DNA from: Streptomyces sp. I6
Lineage (GTDB): Bacteria; Actinomycetota; Actinomycetes; Streptomycetales; Streptomycetaceae
Length of the DNA: 64,000 bases
NCBI GenBank assembly: GCA_003725745.1
Contig: RHDP01000001.1
Coordinates: 4,596,501 to 4,660,500, forward strand
Direction: 5' to 3'
The position numbers were made by a program, and so were the translations under genes. The notes beneath the pieces were generated by a model. That model did no database searches, was not told the DNA's origin, and was given only the letters and a program-made list of their open reading frames with translations. How positions within the stretch are numbered: position 1 is the stretch's first letter; every line of letters begins with the position of its first letter. Shown piece by piece: positions 8,856 through 18,050 of this stretch.

Positions 8856-9485
8856 ATGGGCGTACGGATTCGGCAGGCGGGAGAGCGGGACCGAGAGGCG
8901 GTGGTGCGGCTGCTCGACGAGGCGTTCCTGCACGACCCGGTCAGCAGCTGGGTCTTCCCCGACGTGGCCCACCGCCGCCGGGTGCACGGCGTCTTCCTCG
9001 GGGTCTTCCTCGACACCGCGCTCGCCGAGGGGCGAGTCGACCTGATCGAGGACGGGACCGCGGCCGCGCTCTGGCTCCATGTGCCCGCGCAGGCGCCCGA
9101 AGAGGAGGACGACACCCCCGCCCGGATGCGGCAGACCGCCGACCCGGACAACGAACGGGCCGAACTCATCGGCAGGCTGACCGGTGCGGTCCATCCGCAG
9201 GGCAGGGCGCACGAGTACCTGCTGCTGATCGCCGTCTCCCCGGGCCGCCAGGGCCAGGGGCTCGGGACCGCTCTGCTGGGGCCCGCCCTGGAGCGGTGCG
9301 ACCGGGAGGGGCTGCCCGCCTACCTGGAGGCGAGCAGTGCCCGCAGCTGCCACCTCTACCAGCGGATGGGCTTCGCGTTCACGGACAGTGCCATCCGGCT
9401 CCCCGACGGCCCGCAGATGTGGCCCATGTGGCGGGAGCCCGGTGCGCGGGGGAGCGGGGGCCCGGGGCGGACTCCCGCTCCGTAG
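8856..9485 (+). CDS. GNAT family N-acetyltransferase
   Basis: 209 aa. The acetyl-CoA binding motif A is clear: LLLIAVSPGRQGQGLGTALL, followed by the YLEASSARSCHLYQRMGF segment of motif B. Family members move an acetyl group from acetyl-CoA to an amine; the substrate is unknown. Start ATG at 8856 has GGAGAGGCGG upstream. It lies 98 bp after the prenyl transferase on the same strand, so co-transcription with the encapsulin genes is possible but not shown. A functional link is not established. Confidence 0.85.
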   Translation: MGVRIRQAGERDREAVVRLLDEAFLHDPVSSWVFPDVAHRRRVHGVFLGVFLDTALAEGRVDLIEDGTAAALWLHVPAQAPEEEDDTPARMRQTADPDNERAELIGRLTGAVHPQGRAHEYLLLIAVSPGRQGQGLGTALLGPALERCDREGLPAYLEASSARSCHLYQRMGFAFTDSAIRLPDGPQMWPMWREPGARGSGGPGRTPAP

Positions 9486-9647
9486 GGGGAACCCCGGCGG
9501 AGGAACGTCTCGGTGGACCCGGGGTCGCGCGGGGCCGGCCGAACGAGGCGCCGGCCGGGGCCCGTTTGCCTGAACGGAGCTGCGGAGGACCGTTCGAGAG
9601 CCGACCGGCTGTGCAACACGGCCCCTCGTACCGCTACAGTCCGCGCC

Positions 9648-10094
9648 ATGTCAACGGAGTCGACGGACGTGTGGACCGGCTGGTACCGGGACCGCCGCGG
9701 AGCGGAGGCGATCGCCCTGGCGACCGCCTCGGGTGGGCACAGAGTGAACACCCGTATCAGGGGGATCGAGTACGCGGGGCCGCATTTCGCCGCCCTGGCC
9801 GCGGTGGAGTCGGGCGAACGCCTCTCCGGCTGCGTACTGGAATGGGACATGCCACTGCCCGTCACTCTGGGCGGAGCGGCGGAGCAGGCCACGCTCGCCT
9901 GTCTGCTGACCCTGGGCGAAGCCGGGCCCGAGGGCACGCCAGGCCGGGTGGACCTGAACCTCACCCTGCTCTTCGGCGGGGCGGCGTACGAGTCCGGGGT
10001 GGCCGACGGCGACTTCGACACGGCACTCGGGCGGATCCGGCGGCAGTTGCCGGAGGGCGCCGAACTGGGCGGGAGGCTGCTGGAAAGCGCCTGA
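9648..10094 (+). CDS. Small Streptomyces protein, possibly DUF6304 family
   Basis: 148 aa, soluble, no signal or membrane segment. Distinct features are the N-terminal WTGWYRDRRGAEAI, an EWDMPLPVTLGG block and a LNLTLLFGGAAYESG block. The general pattern reminds me of DUF6304 proteins of Streptomyces, but I am not certain, and the C-terminus (GRLLESA) may be shortened. Function unknown. ATG at 9648 gives a compact protein; an in-frame extension to 9513 looks like intergenic sequence. Confidence 0.6.
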   Translation: MSTESTDVWTGWYRDRRGAEAIALATASGGHRVNTRIRGIEYAGPHFAALAAVESGERLSGCVLEWDMPLPVTLGGAAEQATLACLLTLGEAGPEGTPGRVDLNLTLLFGGAAYESGVADGDFDTALGRIRRQLPEGAELGGRLLESA

Positions 10095-10283
10095 ACGGCC
10101 CACCGGGTGGCCGGACTCGGGCGGCCCCGCTTCCCTCACCGCCTCGCGGGACATCTCAGGGGATCGACACGTCACGTCGTCCGCCTGATCCGGGAGAGGG
10201 AGCGGGGCACGCCTCAACGGTCGGCGTACGTCAGCATGGTCTGCCAGTCGGGAAACGCGGCGCCCTGTGGAGGCGATCGATCG

Positions 10284-10745
10284 ATGAGGGCGGGGTCCGT
10301 GGACCTGAGTGAGGACCGGATCCTGGCCGATGGGCTCGCTGCTCTTGGCGCGGTGGGCGGGGGAAGTGGTCGCCTGGTCCGGATGGCGGCCAAGCTGATG
10401 AGGAAAGACGTCCATGAGGTCGGTCTGCGCGTTCCCTTGCCGTTCGACGAGGTGGTGCAGCGCGTCAGCGGCGTGCTCGGGAGGGCGGGCCGTGCAGTCG
10501 GGACCGTGCCGGTCGGTTCTGCCGAGGACGTGACGATCCGTGTCGTCGCCGGCGGCGGTGCCGCCGGTCTGAATCCCGTAGTGGTGACCGCGCGAGTGCT
10601 GAAGGCCGATGAGGACAGCTCGGAGATCTTGCTTCGTGCAGTTGCCAAAGAGGGTCTGATCAGGCAGCGAGCCGGAGAGAAGACCGCCGTCCGTCTCGCC
10701 GCCCGGCTGAGCGAGGCAACCGGAACGGACGGGGCGGGCGGGTGA
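10284..10745 (+). CDS. Hypothetical protein
   Basis: 153 aa starting MRAGSVDLSEDRILADG, with GTGGAGG upstream of the ATG at 10284. The protein is Ala/Gly/Val-rich, soluble, with alternating strand-helix character (VGLRVPLPFDEVVQRVSGVLGRAG, then VTIRVVAGGGAAGLNPVVVTARVL). The C-terminal part reads as an amphipathic helix (RLAARLSEATGT). I do not recognise the family. It follows the previous gene by about 190 bp on the same strand. Confidence 0.55.
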   Translation: MRAGSVDLSEDRILADGLAALGAVGGGSGRLVRMAAKLMRKDVHEVGLRVPLPFDEVVQRVSGVLGRAGRAVGTVPVGSAEDVTIRVVAGGGAAGLNPVVVTARVLKADEDSSEILLRAVAKEGLIRQRAGEKTAVRLAARLSEATGTDGAGG

Positions 10746-10845
10746 GCGCCGGGGGAGAGCCCGGACGGCGTCTGAGCGCCTGATGCCTCCGGGGACAGAG
10801 CCGGCGGTGTGCGGACTTGCCGTTCGTCGAACGGCTGCCGGGTTT

Positions 10846-11010
10846 TCAGCTGGTGGAGCGTGACGGGGCGGCGGGGTGCGTGTGCACATCGACGAGGCCC
10901 GGCAGGAGAAGGACGCCGTCCACGGAGGGTTCCGCCCCGGCACCCGGCGCGGGATCGCTGCGCAGCGGGTCCTGCCGACCCGGAGCGCCCTCTCCTCCGG
11001 GGCAGGTTCG
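10846..11010 (-). pseudogene. Remnant of an amidohydrolase gene
   Basis: The reverse strand reads SVDGVLLLPGLVDVHTHPAA, a nearly exact N-terminal signature of metal-dependent amidohydrolases (PGLVDVHTH supplies the first two metal histidines). The frame stops only a few residues later and nothing of the remaining 300 or more residues follows, so this is a short leftover of a gene. No start or ribosome site is visible. Confidence 0.45.
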
Positions 11011-11044
11011 CCTGCGTAGCCGGGCGGAGTTCAGCGTGCGGGGC

Positions 11045-11453
11045 CTATGGGTGCGGCAGCCACCGGGGGTTGGCTTCAGCGCGGGCCACCTCGGCGTCGT
11101 ACTGACCCGCATCGAAGTGGAGCTCCGGTGGGAGGTACGGCATGGTGGTCTGCGCTGCCCACGGAACTTCCCAGTCCGACCACTGCACGATCGGTCCGAA
11201 CCGTTGCACGACCACGGTCAGAGAGCCGCAGCAGCCGCCGGCGCACTCGGGTTCCCCAGCTCCAAGCGGCGTGCCGCTCCGGTCGCCCGCAGAGGGCTGG
11301 GCCGCCCCGCCGGCAGCACATCCGCCGCGTACGGTCCGCGGCCGCCCTCGTCGACCGCCTCTTCCACGAGGTCCTCGTCGTTCACCCAGAACCGCACCTG
11401 GGCAGCGAACCGGGGCCCGGCGGCAACACCCTGATCTCCAAGTGATCGAACAT
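11045..11453 (-). CDS. Unknown small protein (two frameshifts)
   Basis: Three frames joined give one coherent protein of about 136 aa: it starts MFDHLEIRVLPPGP at 11453, continues AAQVRFWVNDEDLVEEA and ends EVARAEANPRWLPHP at 11045. The breaks are at about 11412 (GGGG run) and 11253 (CCCC run), each repaired by one base. A Cys-rich ECAGGCCG motif and a Trp-rich IVQWSDWEVPW follow the second break. I do not recognise the family. The coherence across both breaks argues that the gene is real and the breaks are sequencing errors. Confidence 0.55.
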
Positions 11454-11558
11454 CAGACCACCCTACGGGGGTGCTGACGCCGCCGCCTGGCCCCATCCGG
11501 CGACCACCTCCCTCGGCCCGCGCGAGAAGCCGGAAGGCGCCGCCCGCTCTCGTCCTCA

Positions 11559-12949
11559 TCACGCCCGTTCGCTGTGGCCACTTCTCCGACGGGGTCGCGG
11601 GCGGGGTCGCGCGGCCGGTGGACGTGTGCGCCGGAGGCGGCCGTCGATGGGCGAGGCGGTGCGGCGGGGCCACCGAAAGCGATCAGCTTCGGGGCGGCGG
11701 TGCCGGCCGGCGGTGAGGTCACCCAGCGCGGCGCTGAGGCGTGTGAGGGCGTGCGAGATCCAGGGCAGGGCCTGTGGCTCTCGCGCGGTCAGCGCCGTGC
11801 GGCGTTGCTGCGGGGTGGTGCCGTACAGGAGGCTGGTGGCGAGCCGGAGGGTCAGGGCGGTGTCGGCTTCGCCGAACGCGCTGCCGGGCAGGGTGGCGAT
11901 GCCGTGCCGGTCGAGCAGAGCGGTGGCCAGGCCGGTGCCGGTGGTGATCCCCTGGGCGCGCAGCGCCTCACGGGCGGGGGCGAAGTCGGGGTAGAGGTAG
12001 AAGCCGGCCCGGGGCGGGCGGCAGAGTGCTCCGGCCGAGCGAAGCCGGGTGTGCACCTCGGTGGCGATGCGGGCGTGCAGGCGGCGGGCGGCGGCGATGT
12101 GCGCGGTGACCTCCGGTGGGTCGTCCAGGGCGTGGGCGGCCACGGCCTGCATGGGTGCGGCCAGGCTGGACCAGATCTCGCTGGCGACCCCGGTCAGCTC
12201 CTGGTGCAGTCGCCGCCCCAGACGCCCGCCGGGGTGCGGGCGAAGCCGATCCGCCAGCCGCCCAGGGCCAGGGACTTGCTCAGCCCGGTGGTGACGACGG
12301 TGCGTTCGGCCAGGTACCGCACCGGGCTGGAGGCCGTACCGCGGTGGCTCAGCTCGGCGTAGATCTCGTCGCTGATGACCGCGAGGCCGTGGCGATCGGC
12401 GACCGCGCAGACCGCCTCGACCTGCTCGGCCGGGGCGATGGTGCCGGTGGGGTTGTCCGGGACGGTGAGGACCAGTACGCCCGGCCGGGCCCCGCCCGCA
12501 TCGGCCTGCCGCAGGGCCTGCTCCAGCAGCCCGGGGTCGGGAATGCCGCCGGCCTCGGCAGGGACGGGCACGGAGACGACGCGGCGGCCGAGCAGGGCGG
12601 CCTGGGCCGCGTAGGAGACCCACGACGGCCGGGGCAGCACCACGTCACCGCCGATCGCGGCCAGCAGGGCGAACAGCAGGGGCTTGCTGCCGGGAGCGAA
12701 AAGGATCTGGCCCGGCTCGGTGGACAGGCCGCGCCTGGTGAACCAGCCCGCCGCGGCGGCCCGGGCCTGTGGTGAGCCGGCAACCGGGCCGTACCCGCTG
12801 CGCAGGTGGGCGTCGGTGAGCGCCTCCGCCAGGCCCGGGGCGACCGGCACTCCGGCCTCCCCGAATCCCAGGTGGAGCACATCGTGCCCGGCCTCTCGGC
12901 GGGCCTGAACGGCCTCGTCGATGGCGAGCGTGGCGGAAGGGGACGTCAT
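11559..12949 (-). CDS. Class I/II pyridoxal-phosphate aminotransferase (one frameshift)
   Basis: The N-terminal frame carries LHLGFGEAGVP, GYGPVAGSPQAR, VLTVPDNPTGTI (conserved Asn-Pro), AVISDEIYAEL (PLP-stacking Asp/Tyr) and the lysine motif TGLSKSLALGGWRIGF. It breaks at about 12214 and continues in another frame as LHQELTGVASEIW to GFYLYPDFAPAREAL and LPGSAFGE. One added base joins the two. The true C-terminus is uncertain because the sequence after about 11710 is no longer family-like. Amino donor unknown. It is divergent from a LysR gene, which is the usual place for its regulator. Confidence 0.8.
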
Positions 12950-13081
12950 GGGCGATCCGTTCTGTGCGGGCACCGAGCAGCGGTGCCGGGAGCCGCGGCG
13001 TACCGCCGCGCCCATCCAGCGTGCCGGGGACGTAGCATCGGCAACAGCGCGAAAACGCGGTGGTCTGGTTAAGGAGAGCTG

Positions 13082-13992
13082 ATGCTGGATCTGCGGCGGC
13101 TGGAGATCCTGAACCGCTTCGCCGCCCGGGGCACCATCACTGCCACGGCCGCCGACCTGGGGTACTCGCCGTCGGCGGTCTCCCAGCAACTGGCCGCCCT
13201 GGAGCGGGAGGCCGGCGTCGCGCTCATCGAGCGCACCGCCCGGCGGGCGAGTCTGACCGACGCGGGACGCGAGCTCGCCGAGCACGCCGCGCGCATCCTC
13301 GACGCCGTGGAGTCCGCCGAGAGCCGCATGCGCGCCCGGGTGGGCACCGTCGGCGGCCGGGTGACCGTCAGCTGCATCCCCGCCCTGGCCCCGCTCTCGC
13401 TCCCCACCTGGCCGAGTTGCAGAGCATGCACCCCGAACTGACCGTCGTGGCACACGAGACCGGCTCGACCACCGCCGCCGCGGCCGTCCTGGACCGCCGC
13501 TACGACCTGGCCGTCATCGACGACTGGTCCGCGCACCCACCCGCCGAGGGCTCCGGTCTGTCCGTCCACCGTCTGCGCCGTGAGGACATCGTCCTGGCGA
13601 TCTCCTCCGACCACCCGCTCGCCGGGCTTCCCGGCCCGGCCACCGCCGCGCGGCTACGGCAGATCGTCGGCGACCGGACATGGCTGTGCGCCCCTGCCGG
13701 TCAACTCTCCCGTGCCGCCGGCGACCAGCGTCTGACCTCCGTCAACGCCGTACCTCCGCGGCGCTGGGAGTTCGAGGGGCTGCACGTTCTGGCCGCACTC
13801 GTCGCCGCCGGTGCCGGCGTGGCCTTCCTGCCCGCCGGTATCGCCCGGGAGCAAGCGGGCGTCACCGGACTGCGAACTGCTCCCCGCATGCAGCGCACCA
13901 TCCTGGCGCTCACCCGGACCACCACCCGGGAGGACCCGGCCGTCACCGCCTGCCTCCACGCCGTCCGGCAGGCCCTCGGCAGCGGGCGCTGA
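13082..13992 (+). CDS. LysR-type transcriptional regulator (one frameshift)
   Basis: The N-terminal helix-turn-helix is standard: RRLEILNRFAARGTITATA, LGYSPSAVSQQLAALE, VALIERTARRASLTDAG. After GRVTVSCIPALAP the frame breaks at about 13392 in a CCCC run and continues as LAPHLAELQSMHPELTVVAHE with a normal substrate-binding domain to QALGSGR. Repaired length is about 303 aa, normal for the family. ATG at 13082 has AAGGAGA. It is transcribed away from the aminotransferase gene across a 132-bp gap that should hold its operator. Confidence 0.85.
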
Positions 13993-14094
13993 GCCCGACC
14001 GGGTCCGTGCAGGGCGGTGCGCCCGTTCAGGCGTCCCACGGTGGGGAGGCCGGCCGGCATGTCGCCGGCACGGGCCGATCAGCCGATCCCCGGA

Positions 14095-14376
14095 TCACCT
14101 GCCTCTTCGCGCCTCCTGCTCGCGGACCTTCCGGCGCAGCCGTACCAGTTCCCCGCGCTCGGCTGTGGTCAGCGCTCCGGCGGGCCCCTCACCTCGATCG
14201 GTCTTCGCCTGCTTGACCCAGTTCCGCAGGCCCTCCGGGCTCACGTCCAGGTCCCGGGCGATCCCGGTGACGGTCTTGTCTGACGACAGGGCCAGCGCGA
14301 CCGCGTCCCGCTCGAGTGCGTTGTGGCAAAGGGAGTCCCTGTTCACCGAACAGGGACTCCCTTTGCCACAACGCAC
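14095..14376 (-). pseudogene. IS3-type transposase OrfA fragment
   Basis: The reverse strand reads ALALSSDKTVTGIARDLDVSPEGLRNWVKQ, the helix-turn-helix of IS3-family OrfA proteins, then ALTTAERGELVRLRRKVREQE before a premature stop. The usual N-terminus is replaced by sequence inside a long inverted repeat (14311-14380), and no OrfB with a DDE domain follows. This is a truncated insertion sequence. Confidence 0.6.
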
Positions 14377-14380
14377 TGAG
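14311..14380. repeat. Near-perfect 33-bp-arm inverted repeat with 3-nt loop
   Basis: Bases 14315-14344 and 14348-14377 are perfect reverse complements (30 bp), separated only by ACC. Three more pairs (14311-14313 with 14378-14380) follow across a single bulged G at 14314. The arm contains GTTGTGGCAAAGGGAGTCCC. It overlaps the 5' end of the IS fragment, so it may be two fused transposon ends or a strong hairpin terminator. Confidence 0.9.
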
Positions 14381-14557
14381 ACTGCGCCTGACTCGTGCAG
14401 GCGTCGATGGCCGCCCTGCCCCGCTGTCGGCTGCTCGTCGCTCAGGTCGACGGGGAACCGGCGGATTCGCCCTCAGGGGCGGTTCGACCACCTTGCCCGA
14501 TACGTACTGCGTGGCGCGCTCGTTTCCACGACGGCATCGAATGGAAGCGGAGGATGC

Positions 14558-15133
14558 GTGTTTCACCATAGGAAGCGACGAGTGGCGGCTTATGCCGCCG
14601 CAGCGGCTATCGGCGTAACGGCCGTCGTCACAGGCGTGGGCCTGGCTGAGGCCCGGACCACAGCGAAGCCACTGGTGACGGGAGTCAAGGTCGTCGAGGG
14701 CCCGGAGGCCGGCGGGGGGAAGCCCTCCGTGGCAGCGTGCCCCGAAGGGATGCGGGTGCTCAACGGCGGCTTCCGCTCCGCGTGGCATGAGACAGACGAT
14801 GTGATCGCCAACGCCCCCATGGCAGACGGCAAGGGATGGGCCGCCATGCAGCTGTACGGAAGGGTTCGCGCCCGCGCCGTGTGCGTCCCTGCGGACCAGG
14901 CACCCCAGGTGGCGATGGCTCCGCGCAGTGAAAAGCCAGGCGGCGACTCCGAGGCTCACTGCCCGGCGGGCACCAAAGCCATCGCCGGCGGCTGGGTCAC
15001 CCACGGCTGGACTAGGACCAACGGCGGGCTGGCCGCGGACGCCATCGACATCAACGCCCCCACCAAGAACGGCAACGGCTGGTGGGTAAGCCAGGAGTAC
15101 GGCTACGTCGAGGCCAGGGCCTTGTGCAGCTGA
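14558..15133 (+). CDS. Secreted two-repeat protein of unknown function
   Basis: 191 aa with an N-terminal signal peptide: basic FHHRKRR, then a hydrophobic AAYAAAAAIGVTAVVTGVGL segment and a plausible signal peptidase site near AEA-RT. The mature part holds two related units. Each begins with a cysteine followed by P-x-G (ACPEGMRVLNGGF and HCPAGTKAIAGGW) and ends with a Tyr...ARA-x-C block (YGRVRARAVC and YGYVEARALC). This suggests an internal duplication with one disulfide per unit. GTG at 14558 has GGAGG upstream. The family is not recognised. Confidence 0.7.
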   Translation: MFHHRKRRVAAYAAAAAIGVTAVVTGVGLAEARTTAKPLVTGVKVVEGPEAGGGKPSVAACPEGMRVLNGGFRSAWHETDDVIANAPMADGKGWAAMQLYGRVRARAVCVPADQAPQVAMAPRSEKPGGDSEAHCPAGTKAIAGGWVTHGWTRTNGGLAADAIDINAPTKNGNGWWVSQEYGYVEARALCS

Positions 15134-15237
15134 CCCCTGCCACAGCCGGGTGCACCGGAGACGACGGCTGGTGAGGGCCGCGACACCCGCACCGGCCTCC
15201 ACCAGGACACATGGCCTCACACTCTGACGCTACGACT

Positions 15238-15363
15238 CTGCCTGTCGTCAAACGTTCGTTTGACGACAGGCAGGCGACGCGTCCAACCCGTGCAATCCGG
15301 GGGTTCGCGGCGGCGTGAATCCAATCAGATCCGATGGTGAATGCTGACAGGGTTTGACGACAG
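15238..15363. repeat. Recombination-site-like motif GTTTGACGACAG in three copies
   Basis: A perfect 17-bp inverted repeat (15238-15254 and 15257-15273, two-base centre) has GTTTGACGACAG as the core of each arm. A third copy in direct orientation occurs at 15352-15363, about 36 bp before the recombinase start. Inverted and direct copies beside a serine recombinase gene are the layout of res or inversion crossover sites. Confidence 0.6.
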
Positions 15364-15398
15364 ATAGGGTCCGATCCTTCGTACGGAAGGGGCCCACG

Positions 15399-16301
15399 GT
15401 GGCGAACTTGGTCTACAAGCGGGTCTCGACCGACCAGCAGTGCACCGCCCGGCAGGACCTCGTCCTGGCCGAGGCCGGGATCGAGGACCCGGTCGTCTTC
15501 GAGGAGCACCCCGGCACCTCCAGCCGCCTCCACCCGCTCCAGCGCCCGAAGTTCGGCGAGCTGCTGACGTACGCGCGGTCGGGCGACACCGTCCACATCT
15601 CCGAGATGTTCCGCCTCGTGCGCGGCAACCAGCACATCCCGACGTGCTCGACGTCCTGCACACGGGCCGCCTTGCCTGCGCATCCACGACGGCGCGTGCA
15701 CCGCCATGGACCTCACCGCCCGCCACCCGCGCACGGGCGAGCTGCTGTCCACCGTGGAGTTCACGGTGCAGACCCTCGCCGCCGCCGGCGAACTCCAGCG
15801 TGAGCTGACGTACGACGGGCTGCGCGCCGCCGAGGCCGAGGGGGCGAAGGGCGGGCGCCGCCCCGCCGTCGCGGCCGCGACGGCCGCCGACGTACGCACC
15901 GCGTACCTCGAAGGCCGCTCCATCGCCGCTCTCGCCCGCGACCACCGGGTCAGCGGCGGCGCGATCCGGACCGCCGTCGCCAACCTCCTGCCCGACCACG
16001 CCGCCATCGAGGAGGACGCGCCCTCCCCGGAGCTGCCGGTCGCGCTCGACATGCCGGGCAAGCTCGCCGACTACCTCCGCACCACTGAGCTGGAGCCCGC
16101 CGAGCGGGCCGCGCTCGGCCAAGGGACGACCGTACGACGCGGGCAGGCTACACCCTGCGCGTCAGCGCCGCCCCCGCCGTACACCGCCAGCTCCTCGCCC
16201 GCTGCCAGCCGCTCGACGGCGGCCAGGGCGTCCCTGCGATACCGGCTCAGCGCAAGGCCCGCCGCGAGTACGAGAACCGGGTCAGCGCCCTCGCACCCTG
16301 A
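15399..16301 (+). CDS. Serine recombinase (resolvase/invertase family; three frameshifts)
   Basis: The N-terminus VANLVYKRVSTDQQ carries the catalytic serine in RVST, followed by RPKFGELLTYARSGDTVHISEMFRLVR, the resolvase core. Frames break at about 15638 (CCC), 15675 (CC) and 16146 (GG). After repair the protein continues LDVLHTGRL, MDLTARHPRTGELL, an arginine-rich hinge and a C-terminal helix-turn-helix (GRSIAALARDHRVSGGAIRTAV). A further tail ends KARREYENRVSALAP, giving about 301 aa. It would cut and rejoin DNA at short inverted sites; candidates lie immediately upstream. GTG start at 15399. Confidence 0.75.
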
Positions 16302-16462
16302 CCATGATCAATCTCAGCGCCAACCGCTGTACCGATGTTCCCCGAGGCCGAAAGACGACCGCACCCGGTCCGCCGTGGACGCCGTGCTCGGCGGCCTGCG
16401 GGCCGGGTGCGGACAGCCAGGTGCCGATCGCGAGCGTGCGGATCGGGCAGCCCGGGTGGAGG

Positions 16463-16858
16463 TCAGGCCTTCTTGGTCTCCCAGAAGATCCGGTCGATCT
16501 CGGCGATGAGCTCCAGGGCCTTCTCGCCCGTCTTCGGGTCGGTCGAGGCCTTGGCCGCGGAGAGCGCCTTCAGGGTCTCGTTGACCAGCTGGTGCAGCTC
16601 CGGGTACTTCTCGAAGTGCGGGGGCTTGAAGTAGTCGCTCCAGAGCACCGACACGTGGTGCTTGGCGAGCTCCGCGCGCTGCTCCTTGATCACCGTGGCA
16701 CGGGCCTGGTAGTGCGGGTCGTCGTTGGCGGCCATCTTCTCCTGCACGGCCTTGACCGACTCGGCCTCGATACGGGCCTGGGCCGGGTCGTAGACGCCGC
16801 AGGGCAGGTCGCAGTGGGCGCTGACCTTCACCTTGGGGGCAAACAGGCGGGAGAGCAT
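16463..16858 (-). CDS. sodN: Nickel superoxide dismutase
   Basis: 131 aa, matching NiSOD length. After a 14-residue propeptide (MLSRLFAPKVKVSA) the mature N-terminus is HCDLPCGVYDP, the nickel hook in which His1, Cys2 and Cys6 bind Ni. The rest is a four-helix bundle ending in IDRIFWETKKA. It converts superoxide to oxygen and hydrogen peroxide in the cytoplasm. The ATG at 16858 has AAGGA upstream. It is divergent from the processing protease gene, with 149 bp between the starts. In Streptomyces this gene is controlled by nickel; I see no clear Nur box by eye. Confidence 0.97.
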   Translation of the reverse strand: MLSRLFAPKVKVSAHCDLPCGVYDPAQARIEAESVKAVQEKMAANDDPHYQARATVIKEQRAELAKHHVSVLWSDYFKPPHFEKYPELHQLVNETLKALSAAKASTDPKTGEKALELIAEIDRIFWETKKA

Positions 16859-17007
16859 TGAGCTGTCCTTCCTCGTGATCGTCTTCTCAGGTGGGACATT
16901 ACTCCGTGGGAGGCGCGTTTTCGCGGGTGCCCCCTGGGGCTTAGGTCAAAAGTCCAGGGTGGCCGCGGGACGTGCGGCGGAACATACCGAGGGATCGGAG
17001 GTGGCCC

Positions 17008-17426
17008 ATGACGGGGCAAGGGCGGGAGCCGGGTGCGCCCTTCGGCGTCGCGGAGGTGACCGGGCCCTCCATGCACCCCACGCTGGTGCACGGGGACCGG
17101 CTTCTGGTGCACTACGGCGCCGCCGTGCGGACCGGCGACGTGGCCGTGCTGCGGCATCCGCTGCAGCAGGACCTGCTGATCGTGAAGCGGGTGGCCGAGC
17201 GGCGCGGGGACGGCTGGTGGGTGCTGGGCGACAACCCGTACGCGGAAGGGGACAGCCGGGTGTTCGGCGCGGTGCCCGGGACCTGCTGCTGGGCCGGGTG
17301 CGGGCGCGCTACCGCCCGCGCCCGCAGGGTCAGAGGTCGGTGCCCGGTCTGCTGGCCTGGGCGTTCTCCGCCGTGCGGCCCGTGCTCTCGGACCGCTCGG
17401 TCTCCAGGCGCTTGCGGGCCCGGTAG
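17008..17426 (+). CDS. sodX: NiSOD maturation protease, S26 signal-peptidase family (one frameshift)
   Basis: Short S26 peptidase. The catalytic serine is in VTGPSMHPTLVHGDRLLV and the general-base lysine in LLIVKRVAER, followed by WWVLGDNPYAEGDSR. No membrane anchor precedes the domain, as expected for the cytoplasmic enzyme that removes the sodN propeptide. The frame breaks at about 17277 in CCCGGG after VFGAVP and continues LLLGRVRARYRPRPQ to RRLRAR in another frame; one added base repairs it, giving about 140 aa. ATG at 17008 follows GGAGGTGG. The 3' end overlaps the convergent CGNR gene by 97 bp. Confidence 0.85.
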
Positions 17427-17959
17427 GCGGCGACGTTGGCGCGGGTGGCGCAGCGGTCGGAGCAGTAGCGGCGCGAGCGGTTGGTGGACGTGTCCAGGTA
17501 GGCGTTGCGGCAGGGCGACGCCTGGCAGAGGCCGAGCCGGTCGACGCCGTACTCGGTGAGATGGAAGGCGAGCCCCATCGCGGCGATCGCGGCGTAGCCG
17601 GAGGTCGCGTTGGAGGGGTGGTCGGCGAGGTGCAGGTGCCAGCGCGGCCGGCCCGCTTCGTCGAGGAAGTCGTGGCCGGAGATCTGCGGGCTCACCGGGA
17701 AGTCCAGGAGCAGCGAGTTGAGCAGGTCGACGGCCTGCGTCTGGTCGCCCGAGTCCGCGGCGGTGAAGACCGCGCGGAGCCTGGCCCGTACCGATCGGAA
17801 GCGGGTGACGTCCGCGTCGGTGGCCCGGCGTGCCATCTGGGAGGAGGGGCCGAAGAGTTCGCGGACGGCCTCCACCGACGTGAGCGTGTCCTTGCTGCGG
17901 GCCGGTTCCTCGGTGTTGACCAGACGCACGGCGTAGTCCGAGTAAGAGGCCAGTTCCAC
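17330..17959 (-). CDS. CGNR zinc finger regulator
   Basis: 209 aa. The C-terminal zinc finger is LGLCQASPCRNAYLDTSTNRSRRYCSDRCATRANVAAYRAR (read in pieces), with two cysteine pairs and a basic tail, typical of CGNR-domain DNA-binding proteins. The N-terminal stress-domain part (SDYAVRLVNTEEPARSKDTL) is also family-like. GTG start at 17959. It faces away from the methyltransferase gene across about 90 bp. Role in the cell unknown; it sits beside the NiSOD pair but a regulatory link is only a guess. Confidence 0.88.
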   Translation of the reverse strand: MELASYSDYAVRLVNTEEPARSKDTLTSVEAVRELFGPSSQMARRATDADVTRFRSVRARLRAVFTAADSGDQTQAVDLLNSLLLDFPVSPQISGHDFLDEAGRPRWHLHLADHPSNATSGYAAIAAMGLAFHLTEYGVDRLGLCQASPCRNAYLDTSTNRSRRYCSDRCATRANVAAYRARKRLETERSESTGRTAENAQASRPGTDL

Positions 17960-18050
17960 TTGTAGTCCTTACGAATGAGGTCTAGTGTCGGCGGCGGATG
18001 AGGTAAGTGATGCTCTCAGTTCGAGGGTATTACGGATCGGAGGAGTGCGG

